Below the pieces are notes generated by a model. The model was given only the letters and a program-made list of their open reading frames with translations. It had not been told where the DNA came from and made no database searches. A DNA stretch of 13,295 nt from Bacillota bacterium (lineage in GTDB: Bacteria; Bacillota; Clostridia; Oscillospirales; Acutalibacteraceae), in NCBI GenBank assembly GCA_023417635.1, contig JAEZFF010000102.1, forward strand, positions 1 to 13,295, written 5' to 3'. Shown here piece by piece: positions 11,811 through 13,295 of this stretch. Every line of letters begins with the position of its first letter. The first letter of the stretch is position 1. Made by a program: the position numbers and the translations under genes.

Positions 11811-12108
11811 AATTCCCCACGCCTCTCAAAATGTACGGATGGTCTATACTCCTTAACAGAAAGTATAGTATATTGATGGACGCCCCGCTTTGATTCCGTT
11901 ACAATGGTGCATTATCGCATAGACGGAATCAACCATTATCCTCGATTATCATTCTATTTACAATACAATAGAATTATGACGTAAGGTACAAGCATATTTT
12001 GCTTGATTGATGTAATGGTATCGTAAACTTGTAATGCCCCTGCCCAATGGAGTACAATATTCCAACATTTCGAATTCGCCACGATTTTATTAGGCCTTTC
12101 TAAGGCCT
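11811..12108. other. Intergenic region with a series of inverted repeats
   Basis: No gene is seen in these 298 bases. Five inverted repeats are present: CTATACT/AGTATAG (11844-11850, 11862-11868), TTGATTCCGT/ACGGAATCAA (11890-11899, 11933-11942), ATTCTATT/AATAGAAT (11951-11958, 11967-11974), CAAGCA/TGCTTG (11989-11994, 12000-12005) and AGGCCTT/AAGGCCT (12092-12098, 12102-12108). It must hold the promoter of the - strand DUF6143-like gene, but no convincing sigma-A -35/-10 pair stands out. Confidence 0.55.
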
Positions 12109-13295
12109 TTATTTTGCGGCGGATTTTTGGTTTTTGAGCAGTTCTGTATGATAGTCCTTGATTTCTTTCGTCAGAGAAGGATGCTGCAGCAAATCCAGCG
12201 CTGTAAGGGCCAGAAGCTTCGAACCGCGCGCAATGGAGTCCAGAGCATAACTTTTGACGCAGCCGTCGCGGAAAGCAATGGAATGCGGCGGAGCATACTC
12301 TTCCAGGGTTTTCAGCGCTGCGTGCAGGGTCGGCACGGAGTGGGAAACGTTCCCAGCATCGGTCGTGGGAAACTGTTTCACTTCTGAAAGTGTTTCACCA
12401 AGTTCTTCGGCGTGTTTCTGGTAAACGGCATCCAGCTTTTTATTCGGAATCATGTCATCAATTTTGTTTTGAAAAAACGACACTTTCCATTTTGCTCCGG
12501 TCATTAAGGCAGCGCCTTCAGCAATTTTCTGCACCTTTTGGTTTACAAGATCTACCTGCCCGCGTGTCTCAGCCCGGATAAAGAAACGCCCCCGGCTGTA
12601 ATCGGGAACAATGTTCGGCGCGCTTCCACCGTTCATGATAATCCCATGAATCTGAACGTCTTTCGGCAGATGCTGCCTGAGAGCATTGATGCCATTATAG
12701 GTCAGAATCAACGCGTCAAGTGCATTGATTCCCTGTTCGGGTGCCGTGCTGGCATGAGCGGCTTTTCCCCAGAACTCGATGTCAATCGGGTCAAGCGCCA
12801 GTGTACGGGGAGTCAAGGTGTTGGCGACGGCGGGGTGCACCTCGAGTGCAGCATCGACATCTTTAAAATATCCTTTACGCACAAAACTTTCTTTTGCGCT
12901 GCCCTGCTCGCCGCCTTCTTCTCCCGGAGTTCCATAAACGCGTACTTCGCCGCCAAGTTCGCTCAAGTGACGCGACACTGCCACGGCGGAAAATACCGCG
13001 ATGGTGCCAATCAGGTTATGGCCGCAGCCATGCCCCAGATTTGGCAGGGCATCGTATTCTGCCAGGAAGACAATCACCGGCCCCGGTTTTCCGGAAGAAA
13101 AAGATGCCGAAAAGCCCGTTCTGTGCCCTGCGGCATTTTCTTCTATCTGGAACCCATGGCTTCTTAACATTTCAGCCAGCAGTTTGCATGCAAAAAATTC
13201 ATGGTTGGAAACTTCCGGATGCGCATGAATCTGCTTTGCCGCATCTCGATAGGTCTGCTGGTTTTCATCAATGTACTGCAAGGTTTCTTTCGTGA
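12109..13295 (-). CDS. M20-family amidohydrolase (AbgB-like), N-terminus outside the window
   Basis: A metallopeptidase-family amidohydrolase of the M20D branch (aminobenzoyl-glutamate hydrolase/AbgB and IAA-amino-acid hydrolase relatives), about 395 residues visible. Motifs in order: HAHPEVSNHE near the N-terminus, VFLAEYDALPNLGHGCGHN (metal-binding Asp, Cys, His), GTPGEEGG (catalytic/metal Glu pair), ALEVHP, the dimerisation-domain GKAAHASTAPEQGINALDA, then TTDAGNVSH near the C-terminus. It removes an N-acyl or aminoacyl group from a small substrate, not specified here. The frame stays open to the end of the window (THR-Lys-Glu-Thr before the TTG at 13279-13281), so that TTG is not the start; a few N-terminal residues lie beyond base 13295. 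The TAA at 12109-12111 directly adjoins a small hairpin. Confidence 0.9.
   Translation of the reverse strand, partial: TKETLQYIDENQQTYRDAAKQIHAHPEVSNHEFFACKLLAEMLRSHGFQIEENAAGHRTGFSASFSSGKPGPVIVFLAEYDALPNLGHGCGHNLIGTIAVFSAVAVSRHLSELGGEVRVYGTPGEEGGEQGSAKESFVRKGYFKDVDAALEVHPAVANTLTPRTLALDPIDIEFWGKAAHASTAPEQGINALDALILTYNGINALRQHLPKDVQIHGIIMNGGSAPNIVPDYSRGRFFIRAETRGQVDLVNQKVQKIAEGAALMTGAKWKVSFFQNKIDDMIPNKKLDAVYQKHAEELGETLSEVKQFPTTDAGNVSHSVPTLHAALKTLEEYAPPHSIAFRDGCVKSYALDSIARGSKLLALTALDLLQHPSLTKEIKDYHTELLKNQKSAAK

Noticed and set aside
12092..12108. AGGCCTT/AAGGCCT hairpin after the M20 gene as a terminator
   Set aside because: The stem is 7 bp with a 3-nt loop, and on the M20 strand it is followed by AATAAAA rather than T residues; on the other strand there is no gene to terminate.
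12538..13167. 209-codon + strand frame opposite the M20 amidohydrolase
   Set aside because: Antisense shadow of a clearly conserved gene; its sequence shows no family features.
1..13295. CRISPR arrays, tRNA or rRNA genes, insertion sequences
   Set aside because: No regularly spaced repeats, no tRNA-like cloverleaf and no transposase-like frame were seen on either strand; the damage at 4036-5023 has no visible mobile element beside it.

Overview
The window reads as chromosome of a strictly anaerobic, moderate-GC Firmicute of class Clostridia, probably near the Oscillospiraceae/Ruminococcaceae. The reasons are strong AGGAGG-type ribosome binding sites, paired ferredoxin-domain MinD ATPases flanked by NifX-like proteins, a clostridial feo operon with two feoA genes and a small Cys-rich protein, and an ATC-hydrolase-family protein. 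This placement is inference from gene content. The unifying theme is iron, Fe-S and redox chemistry.

Region 1 (1-3085, + strand) is a tightly overlapping operon: the tail of an unknown gene, a NifX/NifB-like protein, an Rrf2-family Cys-rich regulator, two MinD-type ATPases that each carry two 4Fe-4S motifs, and a second NifX-like protein, closed by a strong terminator. The layout resembles the 'orange protein' (ORP) type clusters, with an Rrf2 regulator inside the operon.

Region 2 (3086-3926) has a near-consensus promoter overlapped downstream by a perfect 13-bp inverted repeat. It is followed by a 30-codon ORF with an excellent ribosome binding site, then a bacteriohemerythrin with one substituted His ligand, and a perfect-stem terminator.

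Region 3 (3927-5023) is a gene graveyard. It holds an internally deleted Crp/Fnr regulator (HcpR-like by position), a broken hcp start with UGA in place of a cluster Cys, a frameshifted ferredoxin on the - strand with Ser for a cluster Cys, and an unidentified multiply broken gene next to the 3' end of a TetR gene. This looks like decay of a nitrosative-stress module.

Region 4 (5024-6950) is a divergent TetR regulator / alpha-beta hydrolase pair with a palindrome inside the tetR promoter.

Region 5 (6947-10991) is the ferrous iron uptake operon feoA-feoA-feoB-(Cys-rich membrane peptide)-DtxR-like regulator, followed by an ATC-hydrolase-family protein. The feo promoter overlaps the end of the hydrolase gene. 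Three TTAG-N6-CTAA inverted repeats (two at the promoter/leader, one before feoB) are the probable operators. The DtxR-like protein appears to lack the usual metal ligands.

Region 6 (10992-13295) has a bidirectional terminator, a DUF6143-like protein on the - strand, a 300-nt intergenic region unusually rich in inverted repeats, and an M20-family amidohydrolase on the - strand whose N-terminus runs off the window.
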